Below, one piece after another: positions 43,635 through 53,106 of a stretch of 64,000 nt of DNA (positions are counted from its first letter, which is position 1; each line of letters begins with the position of its first letter). Origin of the DNA: DASSQJ01 sp963730165 (GTDB lineage Bacteria; Actinomycetota; Actinomycetes; Actinomycetales; Dermatophilaceae). The notes beneath the pieces are model-generated. The model did no database searches, was not told the DNA's origin, and worked only from the letters and a program-made list of their open reading frames with translations. Where the stretch lies: contig CAVSQS010000002.1 of NCBI GenBank assembly GCA_963730165.1, positions 372,001 through 436,000 of the forward strand, written 5' to 3'. A program made the position numbers and the translations under genes.

Positions 43635-45254
43635 TCACTTGACGGTGATGCTGTTGTAGTCCGGAACACCGAACGGGGTGATCTTGACCGGGTTGACCTT
43701 GTCGCTCCAGCCGATGACCGCCTTGCCGTAGAACATCGGCACGCTGACCATGTCCTGGGCGATGACCTTCTCCGCCGCCTGGTACTTGGCGTTCGCCTCG
43801 TCCAGGGTCGGAGCCGCCGCCGCCTCGGTGAGCAGCTTGTCGAACTCCGGGTTGTCGTACCCGAAGTAGTTGCTGTCCGCACCCTTGGCGTAGATCGGGG
43901 CGAGGAAGTTCTCGATCGACGGGTAGTCCATCTGCCAGCCGAGCCGCCAGAAGCCCTTGATCTCCTCGTTGCCGAGCTGGGTCAGGTAGGTCGCGAAGTC
44001 GACGACCGGGGTGGCGGTGCACTCGATGCCGAGAGCCTGCTTGATGCTGTTGCAGGTGGCCTCGGTCCACGCCTTGTGGTCGCCGTCGCCGTTGTAGCTG
44101 AGGGTCAGCTTGCCGTTGTAGCCACCGGCCGCCTCGAGAGCGGACTTGGCCTTGGCCGGGTCGTAGACGCAGGACTCACCACACGCGTCCGCCTGGTAGC
44201 CGTCGACGGCCGGCGGAACCCAGCCGGTGGCCGGGGTACGGGTGTTGTTGAAGATCTGCTTGTTGATGGTGTCGCGGTCGATCGCCATCGAGATCGCCTT
44301 GACGACGGCCGGGTCCTTCAGCGACGGGTCCGCGGACGGGGTGTAGCCGATGTACTGGATGACACCGGTGTCACGCGTCGCGTTGCGGTCGGGGAGGTCG
44401 GTCTTGTACTTGTCGTCGATCAGCGCCGAGGTCGGGACCGCGGTGATGACGTCGATGTTGCCGGCCTGCAGGTCGTTGTAGGCCGCGTCGGTGTCCTGGT
44501 AGATCTTCCAGGTGATCTTGTCCAGCGAGCCGGCGAAGTCGCCCGAGTAGTCGGGGTTCTTCACGACGACGATGCTCTGACCCTCGGTCCACGAGTCGAA
44601 CTTGAACGGACCCGCACCGACGGGAGCCTTGCCGAAGGCCTCCGGGTCGGCGAAGAACGAGTCGGGCTGCGGCGCGAAGGCGGTGTAGCCGAGGCGGACC
44701 GGCAGGTTCGAGACGGGCTCGGTGGTCTTGATGGTGAAGGTGTAGTCGTCGACGACCTTCAGACCGGAGAGCTCCTTGACCTTCGAGTCCTCAGCGCTGA
44801 CCTTGTCGTAGCCCTCGATCGGGGTGAAGAAGTAGCTGCCACCCTGGCCGTTGGGGCCGTACGCGGTGTAGTTCCACGCGTCGACGAAGTTCTTGGCCTT
44901 GACCTCGGTGCCGTCCGAGAACATGTAGCCCTGCTTGAGCTTGACCGTGAAGTTCTGGTTGTCGGTCGTCTCGATGGACTCGGCGATGTCGTTCTCCGGC
45001 GAGGCGTCCTCGGAGTTGTAGTGGACGAGCTTCGCGGTGATCGTGTCGAGAATGTTGCCGCCGCAGGTCTCGCTGGTGTTGCCGGCGACGAGCGGGTTCT
45101 CGGGCGTACAGCCGTTGACGACGATCTCGCCGCCGGTCTTTCCTGCCGCCGTCGTCTCGCTGCCGCCACCGTCGTCGCTGCTGCCGCAGCCGGCGGCGAG
45201 CAGGGCGACGGCGGACAGGGCCGCGACGGCGACCGTGCGAGTGGTTCCTCGCAT
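43635..45254 (-). CDS. oligopeptide/dipeptide ABC transporter substrate-binding lipoprotein (family 5)
   Basis: 539 residues. The lipoprotein signal ends L-A-A-G-C (Cys 23), followed by a Gly/Ser/Asp linker and a family-5 binding domain (G-A-G-P-F-K-F-D-S-W near the first third, and Y-N-D-L-Q-A-G-N-I-D-V). It binds peptides outside the membrane and delivers them to OppBC. ATG 45254 is chosen for AGGAGG upstream and the signal peptide. It is the first gene of the opp unit, followed by a strong hairpin. Confidence 0.93.
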   Translation of the reverse strand: MRGTTRTVAVAALSAVALLAAGCGSSDDGGGSETTAAGKTGGEIVVNGCTPENPLVAGNTSETCGGNILDTITAKLVHYNSEDASPENDIAESIETTDNQNFTVKLKQGYMFSDGTEVKAKNFVDAWNYTAYGPNGQGGSYFFTPIEGYDKVSAEDSKVKELSGLKVVDDYTFTIKTTEPVSNLPVRLGYTAFAPQPDSFFADPEAFGKAPVGAGPFKFDSWTEGQSIVVVKNPDYSGDFAGSLDKITWKIYQDTDAAYNDLQAGNIDVITAVPTSALIDDKYKTDLPDRNATRDTGVIQYIGYTPSADPSLKDPAVVKAISMAIDRDTINKQIFNNTRTPATGWVPPAVDGYQADACGESCVYDPAKAKSALEAAGGYNGKLTLSYNGDGDHKAWTEATCNSIKQALGIECTATPVVDFATYLTQLGNEEIKGFWRLGWQMDYPSIENFLAPIYAKGADSNYFGYDNPEFDKLLTEAAAAPTLDEANAKYQAAEKVIAQDMVSVPMFYGKAVIGWSDKVNPVKITPFGVPDYNSITVK

Positions 45255-45330
45255 GGATGTCCTCCTACGTAGCGTGGTCGCGCCCTCCGGGGGTCGGAAG
45301 GCGTTCTCCATGAGGCGCCCCCGGTCGGGA

Positions 45331-45343
45331 GCATTCGGAATGC
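45331..45343. promoter_or_regulatory. palindrome upstream of oppA
   Basis: GCATTC-G-GAATGC is a perfect 6+1+6 palindrome, 77 bases upstream of the oppA start, in the divergent gap to the hisN-like gene. It may be an operator for oppA. No regulator gene is adjacent. Confidence 0.35.
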
Positions 45344-45482
45344 ACCACCCACAGGGCGATGCGGGCCCCACGAAACACCATCCAGCGGGGCAGATGGAAG
45401 GTCAGCGCGCCGCCGCAACCCAATTGTGACCGAAGTGCGACCGACTCGTCTCCGACGCCGCAAGATCTTCGGCGCGAGGCGC

Positions 45483-45488
45483 TACCGT
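45483..45488 (+). promoter_or_regulatory. -10 element of the hisN-like gene (leaderless)
   Basis: TACCGT ends six bases before GTG 45495. This spacing supports GTG 45495 over the in-frame GTG 69 bases upstream. Confidence 0.55.
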
Positions 45489-45494
45489 GAACGC

Positions 45495-46319
45495 GTGCCC
45501 GGCTACGACGACGACCTGCGTCTCGCGCACGTACTGGCCGACAGCGTCGAGCGGGTGACGGTCGCCCGGTTCCGCGCCGAAGACCTGCACGTCGAGACCA
45601 AGCCCGACCTGACGCTCGTCAGTGACGCCGACCGGGACGCCGAGGAGCTGATCCGCGGCCAGCTTGCCCGCAGCCGCCCTCGCGACGCCGTCATCGGCGA
45701 GGAGTTCGAGCCCACGGGCCGTGGCGCCCGTCAGTGGGTGATCGACCCGATCGACGGCACCCACAGCTACGTGCGGGGCGTCCCCGTATGGGCCACCCTC
45801 ATCGCGCTGCTCGACGAGGGCGTCCCGGTGCTGGGCCTCGTCGCCGCGCCTGCGCTCGGCCGGCGCTGGTGGGCCACGACGGGCTCGGGCGCGTGGTCGG
45901 GCCGCAGCCTGACGTCGGCCCGGCCGGTGCACGTGTCCGGCGTCCGGCGCCTCGCGGACGCGTCGCTGTCGATCTCCAGCATCACGTCCTGGGACTCGGT
46001 CGGGCGCCAGGAGGCGGTCCTCGACCTCGCGCGTTCCTGCTGGCGCGAGCGCGCCTACGGGGACTTCTGGTCCTACGTGCTCGTGGCCGAGGGGGCGGTC
46101 GACATCGCGGCCGAGCCGGAGCTGGGCCTGCACGACATGGCCGCGCTCGTCCCGGTGGTCACCGAGGCCGGGGGTCGCTTCACGTCGCTCGCCGGTGAGG
46201 AGGGGCCGCACGGCGGGAACGCGGTCGCGACCAACGGTCACCTCCACGAGGAGGTGCTACGGCGCATCGGCACGGGCACCGCTCGGCCGAGCATCGTCCC
46301 GGCCCCCGCCGACGTCTGA
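45495..46319 (+). CDS. hisN: histidinol-phosphatase / inositol-monophosphatase family protein
   Basis: 274 residues. Metal-site motifs are I-G-E-E-F, W-V-I-D-P-I-D-G-T-H-S-Y and the late E-L-G-L-H-D-M-A-A, where the usual W-D is H-D. The family removes phosphate from inositol-1-phosphate, histidinol phosphate or similar. The F-W-S-Y-V-L-V-A-E-G-A-V-D-I-A pattern is close to actinobacterial HisN, hence the symbol, but substrate is not proven. The start is fixed by the leaderless promoter. It converges with ogt. Confidence 0.85.
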   Translation: MPGYDDDLRLAHVLADSVERVTVARFRAEDLHVETKPDLTLVSDADRDAEELIRGQLARSRPRDAVIGEEFEPTGRGARQWVIDPIDGTHSYVRGVPVWATLIALLDEGVPVLGLVAAPALGRRWWATTGSGAWSGRSLTSARPVHVSGVRRLADASLSISSITSWDSVGRQEAVLDLARSCWRERAYGDFWSYVLVAEGAVDIAAEPELGLHDMAALVPVVTEAGGRFTSLAGEEGPHGGNAVATNGHLHEEVLRRIGTGTARPSIVPAPADV

Positions 46320-46328
46320 CGGGTCGGC

Positions 46329-46844
46329 TCAGAACAGCGGGTCCTGGTCGACCTCGGTGGCGATGCCCTCGAGCCGCAGGAGCGTCGCCTTGCGGGCCAG
46401 GCCCCCGGCGTAGCCGGTCAGCCTGCCGTCGCTCCCGACGACCCGGTGGCACGGGAGGACCACCGGCAGCGGGTTGGCGCCGTTGGCCGCTCCCACTGCA
46501 CGCGAGGCGCCGACCGGCAGGCCGAGGCGCGCGGCGAGGGCGCCGTAGGTCGTCGTCGTCCCCCACGGGATGGTCTCGAGCAGCCCCCAGACCCGCTTCT
46601 GGAAGTCGGTACCGGCGGGGCGCAGCGGCAGGTCGAACGACCGGCGCGTGCCGGCGAAGTACTCCGAGAGCTGGCGACGGGCCTGCGCGAGCAGCGCGGA
46701 CCCCCCACGTTCGGCGCCGGCCGACCCGTCCGGGGGCGCGTCGAAGCGGACGGCGACGAGGGCTCCCCCCGCCTCGACGAGCTCCAGCCGACCGACGGGC
46801 GACGGCATGACGAGGCAGCGGCGGTTGCCCCCTTCAGCGGGCAA
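46329..46844 (-). CDS. ogt: methylated-DNA--[protein]-cysteine S-methyltransferase
   Basis: 171 residues. The acceptor Cys is in V-L-P-C-H-R-V-V-G, with the recognition HTH around Y-G-A-L-A-A-R-L-G and the Asn hinge in G-A-A-N-G-A-N-P-L-P. It repairs O6-methylguanine by suicide transfer. The first codon is uncertain: TTG 46844 keeps the complete first strand but overlaps the M16 gene by 11 bases, while ATG 46808 starts inside it. Neither has a good ribosome binding site. Confidence 0.9.
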   Translation of the reverse strand: MPAEGGNRRCLVMPSPVGRLELVEAGGALVAVRFDAPPDGSAGAERGGSALLAQARRQLSEYFAGTRRSFDLPLRPAGTDFQKRVWGLLETIPWGTTTTYGALAARLGLPVGASRAVGAANGANPLPVVLPCHRVVGSDGRLTGYAGGLARKATLLRLEGIATEVDQDPLF

Positions 46845-48183
46845 CCGTGCTCACCGGGCCCGGGACCCGCCCGTCGAGGGACGGCAGGACCTGCTCGGCG
46901 TCGCCGACGAGGACGACGCTCCACTCCCCCGTGGCGACCCGACGGTACGCGGTGTCGAGGTCCTCCCGGGTCAGCCCGGCCAGGTCCTGCAGCGTGCGGG
47001 TGGTGAAGTCGAGCGGCAGGCCCTCGAGCGCGAGGGCCGCGGTCTCGTCGGCGATCGCGTCGGCCGTCGCGTAGCGGCCGGGGGCCGTCTTGCCGACGTA
47101 GTCGACACCGCTGCGTACCTCGGCGTCGGTGAAGCCGTCGCGCGCACCGTCGAGGATGCCGAGGAGCAGCTCGGTCGCCTCTGCCGTCACCTCCGAGCGC
47201 ACCGACCCCTGCGCGACGAACGAGCCCCCCGCGACGCGCGGCCGGAAGCTGGTGCGGATGCCGTAGGTGTACCCCTTCTCCTCTCGCAGCACGCTGTCGA
47301 CGCGGGCGGTGGGCGATCCGCCGAGGACGAAGGAGAGGACCGGGTGGGGGGCCCACCCGTGCGGCGTCGAGCGGTCCGGGCCCGGGCAGCCGATCGCGAT
47401 CTCGGTCTGGACCGACCCCGGCCGGTCGACGACGACGACGCGAGCCCGGTCGGCCGCCGGCCGCGGCGCGGTCGGCGCGGCCGTGGGCTCGTGCTCGGGG
47501 TTGGCCCAGCGACCGAGCGACCCGGCGAGCACGTCGAGGGCTCTCTCACCGCCGAGGTCTCCGGCGAGGACGACCGTCGCGCCGCGAGGCCCGACCCGGC
47601 GGCGGTGGAGGTCGACGACGTCGTCACGGGTCAGCGCGGAGACCGACTCGGTGCTGCCACCCGCGGAGACCGCGGCGCGGTCGGTGGCGTCCCACAGTGT
47701 TCGCGACAGCTCGCGGGCGGCGCGGTGGCCGGCGGAGGCACGCTCCTGCTCGATCTCGGCGAGCCGGTTGCGGATGATCCGCCTCACCTCGGCCTCGGGG
47801 AAGACCGGGCGGGCCAGCGCCTGGGCGACCAGCTCGGCGGCGGTCGACAGGTGCGCCTGGGGGACGTCGACGTCGACGAGGAGGCCGCCGTCCGAGACCC
47901 CGGCGCCGAGCGCCATCCCGTGCCGCTCCATCAGCTCGGCGAACTCCTCCGGCCCGTGCTCGTCGGTCCCCTCGTCGAGCAGCCGCGCGGTCATCGCCGT
48001 GACGCCCTCCTTGCCCGCCGGCTCGGCGGCGAGGGAGACCGGGACGACCACGCGCAGCGAGAGGACGTACTGCCCCGGGACGTCGTGGAGGAGGACGCGC
48101 AGCCCGTTGTCGAGCACCGACTCGGTCGCCACCGGGAAGGTCCACGGGTGCGGTGGCTCGACGTGGGGACGGATGGCGCTCAC
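46834..48183 (-). CDS. M16 family peptidase, non-catalytic partner
   Basis: 449 residues. It has the two tandem M16 (LuxS/MPP-like) halves, but the zinc motif H-x-x-E-H is missing: the equivalent segment reads M-T-A-R-L-L-D-E-G-T. The R-Y pair of the C-terminal half (G-Y-T-Y-G-I-R-T-S-F) is kept, as in the beta or partner subunits of two-chain M16 peptidases. The GTG start overlaps the stop of the catalytic gene (GTGA). The two probably form a heterodimer clamshell protease. Confidence 0.9.
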   Translation of the reverse strand: MSAIRPHVEPPHPWTFPVATESVLDNGLRVLLHDVPGQYVLSLRVVVPVSLAAEPAGKEGVTAMTARLLDEGTDEHGPEEFAELMERHGMALGAGVSDGGLLVDVDVPQAHLSTAAELVAQALARPVFPEAEVRRIIRNRLAEIEQERASAGHRAARELSRTLWDATDRAAVSAGGSTESVSALTRDDVVDLHRRRVGPRGATVVLAGDLGGERALDVLAGSLGRWANPEHEPTAAPTAPRPAADRARVVVVDRPGSVQTEIAIGCPGPDRSTPHGWAPHPVLSFVLGGSPTARVDSVLREEKGYTYGIRTSFRPRVAGGSFVAQGSVRSEVTAEATELLLGILDGARDGFTDAEVRSGVDYVGKTAPGRYATADAIADETAALALEGLPLDFTTRTLQDLAGLTREDLDTAYRRVATGEWSVVLVGDAEQVLPSLDGRVPGPVSTVAR

Positions 48184-49478
48184 GCGACCGCCTCCTCGGA
48201 CTCCTCGGCGTCCCGAGCGGTGAGGTAGGCGACGGTCGCCCGCTGCTCGGGCCGCAGCCAGCGCGCGGCCACGGCGGTCACCTGCTCCGGCCGGATGCCA
48301 CGGAGCCGATCGAGGTGGGTGTTGATCCCCTCGGGGTCGTCGTGGAGGAGGGCACTCCGACTGATCAGGTCGGCGCGCTCCTCCTGGCTGGCGAGGGCCG
48401 AGAGCCAGGACCGTTCGGCCTGGGCCAGGGAGGTCTCGAGCTCGACCGGCGTGGGGCCGTCGGTGGCCAGCCGCTCCAGCTCCTCGACGAGCACCGTCTC
48501 GACGGCCAGGGGGTCGGTCCCCGCGGCCACGTCGAGGATGACCAGGCCGAGCGAGGCGCCGTCGACGAACCCCCAGGCCATCGCGTGGGCACCCAGCGCG
48601 GTCTGCTCGCGGCGGACCAGCCGCCGCACGAGGCGGGACGTCGAGAGGCCGGCGAGGCAGTCGAGGGCGAAGGAGGCGGCGAGGAAGTCGTCGGTGTCGT
48701 CGACGGGCAGGCGGAAGGCGACGTGGAGTCGGTCGTTGGGGACCTCGCCCACGCGCTCGACGCGCACCGCCGTGCTGAGCGGCTCGAGCTGGCCGAGCAG
48801 GGGACGGGGCGGCTCGGCACGCGCGGTGAGGTCGCCGAGGTAGTGCTCGGCGAGCGAGAAGCCGCGCTCCGGCTCGACGTCGCCGCACAGCGTCAGCACG
48901 GTGTTGTCCGGGGCGTAGAACCGCCGGTAGAAGTCGTGCACGTCATCGAGGCTGGCGGCGTCGAGGTCCTCCATCGACCCAATGGTCGCGTGGTGGTAGG
49001 GGTGCCCCTCCGGGAAGACCGCGGCGTAGACGTCGACGAGGGCGGTGCCGTACGGCTGGTTGTCGTAGCGCTGGCGCTTCTCCTCCTTGACGACGTCGCG
49101 CTGGTTGTCGAGGTTCTCCTGGGTGACGGCGTCGAGGAGGCGGCCGTGCCGGTCCGCCTCGAGCCACAGGGCCAGCTCGAGGGCGCCGGTCGGGACCGTC
49201 TCGAAGTAGTTGGTGCGGTCGAACCACGTCGTCGCGTTGAGCCGGCCACCCTCGGCCATGAGCGCCTCGAAGTGCTCGCCACTGCGCACCGATCGTGACC
49301 CCTGGAACATCAGGTGCTCGAAGAGGTGGGCGAACCCGGTGCGCCCCGGTGACTCGTGACGCGACCCGACGCCGACCCACAGGTTGACCGTGACGTTGGG
49401 CACGGTGTGGTCCGGGGAGACGACGACCCGCAGGCCGTTGGGCAGGGTCCGCCGGTGGATCGGGTAGTCGAGCGGCAT
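48180..49478 (-). CDS. M16 family zinc peptidase, catalytic subunit
   Basis: 432 residues. H-L-F-E-H at 51-55 with the downstream Glu in V-V-K-E-E-K-R is the inverted zinc motif of M16 peptidases. A second M16 half follows without the motif. ATG 49478 has TAGGGT seven bases upstream (leaderless), so it is preferred to GTG 49487. It degrades peptides, perhaps with its partner encoded by the next, overlapping gene. No signal peptide is seen, so it acts in the cytoplasm. Confidence 0.92.
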   Translation of the reverse strand: MPLDYPIHRRTLPNGLRVVVSPDHTVPNVTVNLWVGVGSRHESPGRTGFAHLFEHLMFQGSRSVRSGEHFEALMAEGGRLNATTWFDRTNYFETVPTGALELALWLEADRHGRLLDAVTQENLDNQRDVVKEEKRQRYDNQPYGTALVDVYAAVFPEGHPYHHATIGSMEDLDAASLDDVHDFYRRFYAPDNTVLTLCGDVEPERGFSLAEHYLGDLTARAEPPRPLLGQLEPLSTAVRVERVGEVPNDRLHVAFRLPVDDTDDFLAASFALDCLAGLSTSRLVRRLVRREQTALGAHAMAWGFVDGASLGLVILDVAAGTDPLAVETVLVEELERLATDGPTPVELETSLAQAERSWLSALASQEERADLISRSALLHDDPEGINTHLDRLRGIRPEQVTAVAARWLRPEQRATVAYLTARDAEESEEAVA

Positions 49479-49485
49479 GGCCGTC

Positions 49486-49491
49486 ACCCTA
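49486..49491 (-). promoter_or_regulatory. -10 element of the M16 pair (leaderless)
   Basis: TAGGGT on the minus strand ends seven bases before ATG 49478. It overlaps the alternative GTG at 49487, which argues against that codon. Confidence 0.5.
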
Positions 49492-49514
49492 CGGCGGTGA
49501 CGGCTCCGCCCGTG

Positions 49515-50855
49515 TCACCCCAGGCGACGCACGTCGTCCCCGGCGCGGTCCAGCGCGCGTCGGGCGAAGACCTGCTGCTCGGTCGCCACCCGCTCCGTGC
49601 GGCCACGGCCGAGGAAGCTGATCGCCCAGTGCAGCAGGGTCGTCACCCGCTGCTTGAAGCCGATGATGTAGACCAGGTGCACGCCGAGCCAGAGCAGCCA
49701 GGCGAGGAAGCCCGCGAAGCGCAGCCGGCCGATGGAGGCCACCGCGGAGAACCGGGAGATCGTCGCCATCGAGCCCTTGTCGGTGTAGTGGAACGGCCCC
49801 GGGCCGGAGGCGCCGTCGAGCCGGGCGCCGATCTCCCGGGCGGCGTGGCGCGCGCCCTGGATGGCCACCTGAGCGACCCCGGGGAGGTCGTCGAGCGCCA
49901 TCATGTCGCCGACGACGAAGACCTCGGGGTGTCCGGGGAGGGTGAGGTCGGGACGGACGCGCACCCGCCCGTTGCGGTCGAGCTCGGCTCCGGACTGCTC
50001 GGCCAGCTGTGCGCCGAGTGGGCTGGCCTGGACGCCCGCGGCCCACACCTTGGTCAGCGCCTCCACCCGCTCGGTGCGCCCGTCGGAGTGCTCGAGCACG
50101 ACGCCGGTGGCGTCCACGTCGGTGACCAGGGTGCCGAGGTGCACCTCGACGCCCATCTCCTCCAGCCGCGCCCGCGCAGCCCCCCCGAGGTGCTCGCCGA
50201 ACCCCGGCAGCACGGCGTCGAGGCCGTCGACGAGCAGGATGCGCGCTCCACCCGGGTCGATGCGCCGGAAGTCGTGGGTGAGGGTGCGACCCGCGAGCTC
50301 GGCGATCTGCCCGGCCATCTCGACGCCCGTGGGCCCCGCACCCACGACGACGAAGGTCAGGGCTCGGCGCGTGTCCGCCTCGGTCTCGGCGAGCTCGGCG
50401 AGCTCGAAGGCGCCGAAGATACGCCCACGCAGCTCGAGCGCGTCGTCGACCGACTTCATGCCGGGCGCGTGCTCGGAGAACTCGTCGTGCCCGAAGTAGG
50501 ACTGCCCCGAGCCGGCGGCGACGAGCAGGCTGTCGTACGGCGTCACCGTCTCCTGCCCGAGCACCTCGGAGGTGACGGTCCGGGCCGTGAGGTCGATCCG
50601 GGTCACGTCACCGAGGATCACCCGGGCGTTCCTCTGGCGGGCGAGGATCTCGCGGGTGCTCGGTGCGATCTCGCCCTCGGACAGGATCCCGGTGGCCACC
50701 TGGTAGAGCAGTGGTTGGAAGAGGTGGTGGGAGGTGCGGGCCACGAGGGTGATCTCGACGTCGTGGCGGCGGGCCAGGGCGCGCGTACCGAAGAGGCCCC
50801 CGAAACCGGAGCCGATGACGACGACGCGGTGCGGGCGGTCTGGTGGGGTGGTCAC
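49515..50855 (-). CDS. ndh: type II NADH dehydrogenase (NDH-2-like FAD oxidoreductase)
   Basis: 446 residues. FAD-binding G-S-G-F-G-G is at the N-terminus, the NADH-binding G-A-G-P-T-G-V-E-M-A-G is near 165-175, and V-F-V-V-G-D-M-M binds FAD late. The C-terminal W-L-L-W-L-G-V-H-L-V-Y-I-I-G-F is the amphipathic membrane-anchoring segment of NDH-2. It passes electrons from NADH to quinone without pumping. The start is GTG 50855. It is separate from the catabolic operon upstream (103-base gap). Confidence 0.92.
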   Translation of the reverse strand: MTTPPDRPHRVVVIGSGFGGLFGTRALARRHDVEITLVARTSHHLFQPLLYQVATGILSEGEIAPSTREILARQRNARVILGDVTRIDLTARTVTSEVLGQETVTPYDSLLVAAGSGQSYFGHDEFSEHAPGMKSVDDALELRGRIFGAFELAELAETEADTRRALTFVVVGAGPTGVEMAGQIAELAGRTLTHDFRRIDPGGARILLVDGLDAVLPGFGEHLGGAARARLEEMGVEVHLGTLVTDVDATGVVLEHSDGRTERVEALTKVWAAGVQASPLGAQLAEQSGAELDRNGRVRVRPDLTLPGHPEVFVVGDMMALDDLPGVAQVAIQGARHAAREIGARLDGASGPGPFHYTDKGSMATISRFSAVASIGRLRFAGFLAWLLWLGVHLVYIIGFKQRVTTLLHWAISFLGRGRTERVATEQQVFARRALDRAGDDVRRLG

Positions 50856-50957
50856 GTGGGTAGCAACCCCCGGTCAGGGCCGGGTAATCCTCGGCTCGAC
50901 GGGGCGTGGCGCGGGAGGTCGGGCCTGCAGCTGCTCGACGACGGTCCGGCGGGTGCC

Positions 50958-52148
50958 TCACTCCGCGACGGACCAGCGGCCCCCCACCGGCACCGTCGCG
51001 CCGCCCATGTCCTGCGACCGCAGCGCCGCGTCGATGAGGTCCATGGTGCTCACGCCGTCGGTCACGTCGGGGATCCGTTCCAGGTAGGCGGACGGGTCGT
51101 CACCGAGCTGGTGGGTGGCGACCGCGGCGAGGAAGTCACGGTAGATGTTCGCGAACGCCATGAGGTAGCCCTCGGGGTGCCCCCACCCGAGACGCGTCGA
51201 GGCACGCGAGAGCTCCGAGGTGGACGGCAGCCCGCGGCTGATCCGCCGCGGGGCCGCACCCGGCACGAGGTGCCAGAGGTACTCGGGGTCCTCCTGCCGC
51301 CAGTGGAGGCTGCCCTCGTCGCCGAAGACCCGGAAGCCGAGCCCGTGCTCCTGCCCCGCGCCGACGTAGCTGGACCAGATGCGGCCGATCGCACCCCGGT
51401 CGTACCCGACCGTCAGGTACGCGTTGTCGTAGACCTCCCGCCCCGGCGCGATCGTCGAGAGCGACGCGGAGACCCGCTCGACGCGCTGACCCGTGACGTA
51501 CTCGCTGATGTTGTGGGGGTGGGAGCCGACCTCGCCGAGGACGGCGGCCATGCCCATCGACTCCTTCCGGAAGCGCCAGTGGCGGCGCGAACGGTCCTCG
51601 GGGTCGCGGATCATGTCGGGACCGCCGGCAGCGTGTTCGGCCTCGACGAGGCGCACCTGCCCGATCGTGCCTCCCCGGACGAGCTCCCGCGCCTCGCGGA
51701 CCATGGGGTAGCCGGTGTAGCAGTGGGTGAGGGCGAACAGGCCGGACGCCGCCGCCGCCTCGCGGGCCAGCCGGCCCGCCGCCTCGGCGCTGTCGGTCAG
51801 CGGCTTCTCGCAGAGGACGTGGAAACCCTCGGCCAGGAAGGCCGAGGCGATCTCCTCGTGCAGCTTGGGCGGGGTGATGACCACGACGACGTCGACGGCG
51901 TCCTCGCGCGAGGCCTCCCCGGCGAGCATGTCGCCCCAGGTGTCGTAGACGCGGGCGGGGTCCAGCAGGAGGTCCGCACCGGTCGCTCGCGAGATGTCCG
52001 GGTCGATGCTGAAGGCGCCGGCGACGAGGTCGCCCATGCCGTCGGCGCGCAGGGCCACCTGGTGCACCCGTCCGATGACGGAGTCGGTGCCACCACCGAC
52101 GAAGCCCACGCGCAGGCGGCGTCCGAGGTCCGTGACCGGGTTGTTCAT
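50958..52148 (-). CDS. Gfo/Idh/MocA family oxidoreductase
   Basis: 396 residues. The N-terminal Rossmann fold (G-F-V-G-G-G) and the catalytic Lys in L-C-E-K-P-L-T (about 118) are followed by the alpha/beta domain (G-E-V-G-S-H-P-H-N with the His pair). It is an NAD(P)-dependent sugar, polyol or inositol dehydrogenase. AAAGGAGGAGG precedes the ATG. It is the last of four same-strand catabolic genes, 54 bases downstream of the isomerase gene. Confidence 0.9.
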   Translation of the reverse strand: MNNPVTDLGRRLRVGFVGGGTDSVIGRVHQVALRADGMGDLVAGAFSIDPDISRATGADLLLDPARVYDTWGDMLAGEASREDAVDVVVVITPPKLHEEIASAFLAEGFHVLCEKPLTDSAEAAGRLAREAAAASGLFALTHCYTGYPMVREARELVRGGTIGQVRLVEAEHAAGGPDMIRDPEDRSRRHWRFRKESMGMAAVLGEVGSHPHNISEYVTGQRVERVSASLSTIAPGREVYDNAYLTVGYDRGAIGRIWSSYVGAGQEHGLGFRVFGDEGSLHWRQEDPEYLWHLVPGAAPRRISRGLPSTSELSRASTRLGWGHPEGYLMAFANIYRDFLAAVATHQLGDDPSAYLERIPDVTDGVSTMDLIDAALRSQDMGGATVPVGGRWSVAE

Positions 52149-52202
52149 GGGTCCTCCTCCTTTGGTGTCCGTGTCCGCGTCGGGTGCCGGGCGGCACGCG
52201 AC

Positions 52203-53087
52203 TCAGCGCTCGGTCGTGGACACGGCGGCCTCGGCCTCCCGGAGCACGGCCCGGGTCGTGTCGTAGGCCTCGCGGAGTGCCTCACGCACGGGCCGCCTGC
52301 GGTACTCCTCGCTGATGATCTCCAGCCCCCACGGGCCGGACCAGCCCATGCGGAGCAGCGTCTCGGCGAATGCCACCACCGGGAGGTCGCCCTGGCCGCA
52401 CAGCCGCCGGCGCAGGACGGTGTCCTCGTAGCCGGGCCCGACCTGCTCGGCCGGCGCGTCGTCGAGCTCGACGCCGGCGAGTAGCTCCAGCGGCACCGCT
52501 GCGAGGTCCTCGAGGGTGTCACCGGCGCGCATCAGGTGCCAGATGTCGACCATGAGCCCCGCGTTGGGGTGGTCGGACGCGCGCACCAGCTCGAGGCCGG
52601 CGGCGAGGGTGGGGACGGAGGAGAACGGCATGAACTCCAGGGCGACGACGGTCCCGTGCCGGTCGAAGGCGTCGGCGACCCGGTGCAACCCGTCGGCGGA
52701 GCGGTCCAGGTCGAGAGGTCCGCCGGTGATGTCCGGACCGACCTTGACGTCGCGGGCACCGAGCTCTCCGGCCGCCGCGAGCAGTAGTCCGAGGGTCGCG
52801 TCGGAGGCCGTGCGCTCCTCCTCGGGCAGCCACCAGTCCACGAGGAACTCGAGCTCCACGGTGGTCACGCCGTGCCGGGCGAGGGTGCGCGCCAGGGCGG
52901 AGAGCGTCCCGCCCTCGGCGAGGTGGGCCCGCAGGTCGTGGGCGACGATCCCCACACCGGTGAAGCCCGCCTCGGCCGAGGCGGCGATGCGTTCCTCGAG
53001 GGGCACCGGGCTGAGCTCGAGTCCGGGCAGGGGCGCGCAGTCCCCGCCGCTGGTCCAGCAGGCGGCGACGATGTCGGGTCTGGTCAT
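52203..53087 (-). CDS. sugar phosphate isomerase/epimerase (xylose-isomerase-like TIM barrel)
   Basis: 294 residues. The AP_endonuc_2/IolE-like barrel is marked by metal-site acids in V-E-L-E-F-L, A-L-E-F-M-P-F, M-V-D-I-W-H and the final W-G-L-E-I-I-S-E. It isomerises or epimerises a keto-sugar or polyol derivative. The start M-T-R-P-D-I-V has no strong ribosome binding site but is 19 bases after the SDR stop. Operon partners suggest inositol- or sugar-acid-type catabolism; the exact substrate is open. Confidence 0.87.
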   Translation of the reverse strand: MTRPDIVAACWTSGGDCAPLPGLELSPVPLEERIAASAEAGFTGVGIVAHDLRAHLAEGGTLSALARTLARHGVTTVELEFLVDWWLPEEERTASDATLGLLLAAAGELGARDVKVGPDITGGPLDLDRSADGLHRVADAFDRHGTVVALEFMPFSSVPTLAAGLELVRASDHPNAGLMVDIWHLMRAGDTLEDLAAVPLELLAGVELDDAPAEQVGPGYEDTVLRRRLCGQGDLPVVAFAETLLRMGWSGPWGLEIISEEYRRRPVREALREAYDTTRAVLREAEAAVSTTER

Positions 53088-53106
53088 GGCACTGGGTCCC
53101 GGCCGC

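Noticed and set aside
49356..52484. A 1042-codon plus-strand frame across the NDH-2 and Gfo/Idh genes
   Set aside because: It spans several well-supported minus-strand genes and their intergenic gap; composition is that of antisense high-GC DNA.
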